A stretch of 7,741 nt of DNA, from assembly GCA_964629825.1 (NCBI GenBank), contig CAZVUW010000121.1:1-7741 (forward strand). Reading direction: 5' to 3'. Source of the stretch: CAZVUW01 sp964629825. GTDB taxonomy: Bacteria > Actinomycetota > Nitriliruptoria > Euzebyales > Egibacteraceae. The notes under the pieces were generated by a model. The model was not told the DNA's origin. It saw only the letters and a list, made by a program, of their open reading frames with translations, and ran no database searches. Made by a program: the position numbers and the translations under genes. Positions 6,819 to 7,741 of the stretch are shown piece after piece (within the stretch, counting starts at the first letter, position 1; the number at the start of each line of letters is the position of its first letter).

Positions 6819-7691
6819 ATGTTCAAGTCGCTGAAGACCTTCGTCCTGCTGGCCGCCCTGTCCGGCCTGCTGCTGTACTTCGGCCAGGCCATCGGCGGGC
6901 GCGGCGGGTTGACGACCGCGCTCGTGCTCTCGCTGGTCATGAACGTCGGGAGCTACTGGTTCTCCGACAAGATCGCCATCCGCATGGCGCGGGCCCGCGA
7001 GGCGACCCCGCAGGAGTTCCCCTGGTACCACTCGATGGTCCAGTCGCTCGCGCAGCAGGCGGGCCAGCCGACACCGCGCCTGTACGTGTCGCCTTCGCCA
7101 CAGCCCAACGCGTTCGCTACCGGGCGCAACCCGAAGAACGCGGCCGTCTGCATCAACCAGGGCCTGATCGACCTGCTCACGCGCGAGGAGATGGAGGGGG
7201 TCATCGCGCATGAGCTGTCGCACGTCTACAACCGCGACATCCTGATCGGCTCGGTGGCCGCGACGATCGCGACGGCGATCATGTTCCTCAGCCGCTTCGC
7301 CTTCTTCTTCGGCGGTGGCCGCGACCGCGAGTCGAACCCGATCGCGCAGATCGCGCTGATCATCCTCGGCCCGATCGCCGCGATGCTGATCCAGTTCGCC
7401 GTCACCCGCAGCCGCGAGACCCAGGCCGACGCCTCCGGCGCCGAGCTCTCCGGCAAGCCGCTCGCCCTCGCCAGCGCGCTGCGCAAGCTCGAGATGGGCG
7501 GTCGGACCCTGGCCGCGCGCGGCATCGGCGGCACCCCCGCCGAGACCTCCAGCGCGTTCAGCTCGCTGTACATCTCCGCGCCCTTCGGCGGCGCGATGCA
7601 GGTCGGCCGGCTCTTCCGCACCCACCCGCCGACCGAGGTCCGGGTGCGCAACCTCGAGCAGATCGCCCGCAAGATGGGCCAGATCGCCTGA
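6819..7691 (+). CDS. htpX: HtpX-family membrane zinc metalloprotease
   Basis: M48-family endopeptidase of the cytoplasmic membrane that degrades misfolded or damaged membrane proteins; in E. coli it works alongside FtsH and is stress-induced. 290 residues, the usual HtpX length. Seen: two N-terminal hydrophobic helices (about 6-24 and 31-48), the zinc motif HELSH at 131-135 with catalytic Glu132, two further hydrophobic segments (about 142-164 and 174-195), the third zinc ligand Glu200 in SRETQAD, and the closing RTHPPTEVRVRNL signature near 268-280. The catalytic apparatus is complete. The ATG at 6819 has GGAGAG (6804-6809) 9 bases upstream. It lies 152 bases after nuoN with its own candidate promoter, so it is probably not a regular member of the nuo operon. 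A role in complex I quality control is only a guess from position. Confidence 0.96.
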   Translation: MFKSLKTFVLLAALSGLLLYFGQAIGGRGGLTTALVLSLVMNVGSYWFSDKIAIRMARAREATPQEFPWYHSMVQSLAQQAGQPTPRLYVSPSPQPNAFATGRNPKNAAVCINQGLIDLLTREEMEGVIAHELSHVYNRDILIGSVAATIATAIMFLSRFAFFFGGGRDRESNPIAQIALIILGPIAAMLIQFAVTRSRETQADASGAELSGKPLALASALRKLEMGGRTLAARGIGGTPAETSSAFSSLYISAPFGGAMQVGRLFRTHPPTEVRVRNLEQIARKMGQIA

Positions 7692-7741
7692 CTCCTCTCG
7701 CGGCACCCTGAGGCCTTTGAACCTTTGAACGGGGCCTGCCG
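7692..7741 (+). other. Non-coding sequence after htpX with an 8-bp tandem repeat
   Basis: These last 50 bases hold no gene start that I can support. CCTTTGAA occurs twice in tandem (7714-7721 and 7722-7729). The pair is flanked by AGGCC (7711-7715) and GGCCT (7733-7737), which could form a weak 5-pair stem with a 17-base loop. It could be part of a terminator or of the next gene's control region, but the window ends too early to say. Confidence 0.3.

Noticed and set aside
5527..7706. Minus-strand open frames opposite nuoN (5527-6699) and htpX (6696-7706)
   Set aside because: Both are His/Gln/Arg/Gly-rich shadows of confirmed genes and have no recognisable motif.

Overview
This window is the distal end of a respiratory complex I operon (NADH:quinone oxidoreductase, nuo), followed by a gene for a membrane zinc protease. 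All genes lie on the plus strand. The order is nuoI (3' end only), nuoJ, nuoK, nuoL, nuoM, nuoN, then htpX. The DNA is very GC-rich, with third codon positions almost always G or C. Starts are a mix of ATG and GTG, and gene junctions are short or overlapping. The complete nuoI-to-nuoN order, the codon use and the style of NuoI (a WSPEFEY-type segment after the second cluster motif) fit a high-GC actinobacterium. A deep-branching lineage is plausible, but I cannot fix the genus from this window.

Layout: 1-487 encodes the C-terminal 161 residues of NuoI, the subunit that carries the two 4Fe-4S clusters nearest the quinone site. It overlaps nuoJ (484-1089) by 4 bases, and nuoJ overlaps nuoK (1089-1403) by 1 base. 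After 50 bases come nuoL (1454-3556), a 32-base gap, nuoM (3589-5142), a 36-base gap, and nuoN (5179-6666). A 152-base intergenic region holds a candidate terminator hairpin and a candidate promoter. htpX (6819-7691) follows, then 50 bases of non-coding sequence.

How the genes work together: NuoI passes electrons towards the quinone. NuoJ and NuoK form part of the membrane connection that carries the charge signal away from the quinone site. NuoL, NuoM and NuoN are the three antiporter-like proton channels of the membrane arm. Their key Glu, Lys and His residues are all present, so the membrane arm looks functional. HtpX is a membrane-protein quality-control protease and is probably transcribed separately.

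The most notable points are in NuoI. The fourth cysteine and following proline of its second 4Fe-4S motif read Phe-Arg, and the protein carries an unusual tail of about 115 residues: an alanine/lysine-rich linker and a small basic helical module. NuoL also has an extracytoplasmic loop about 44 residues longer than in E. coli. I found no mobile element, CRISPR array, RNA gene or clearly new multi-gene system.
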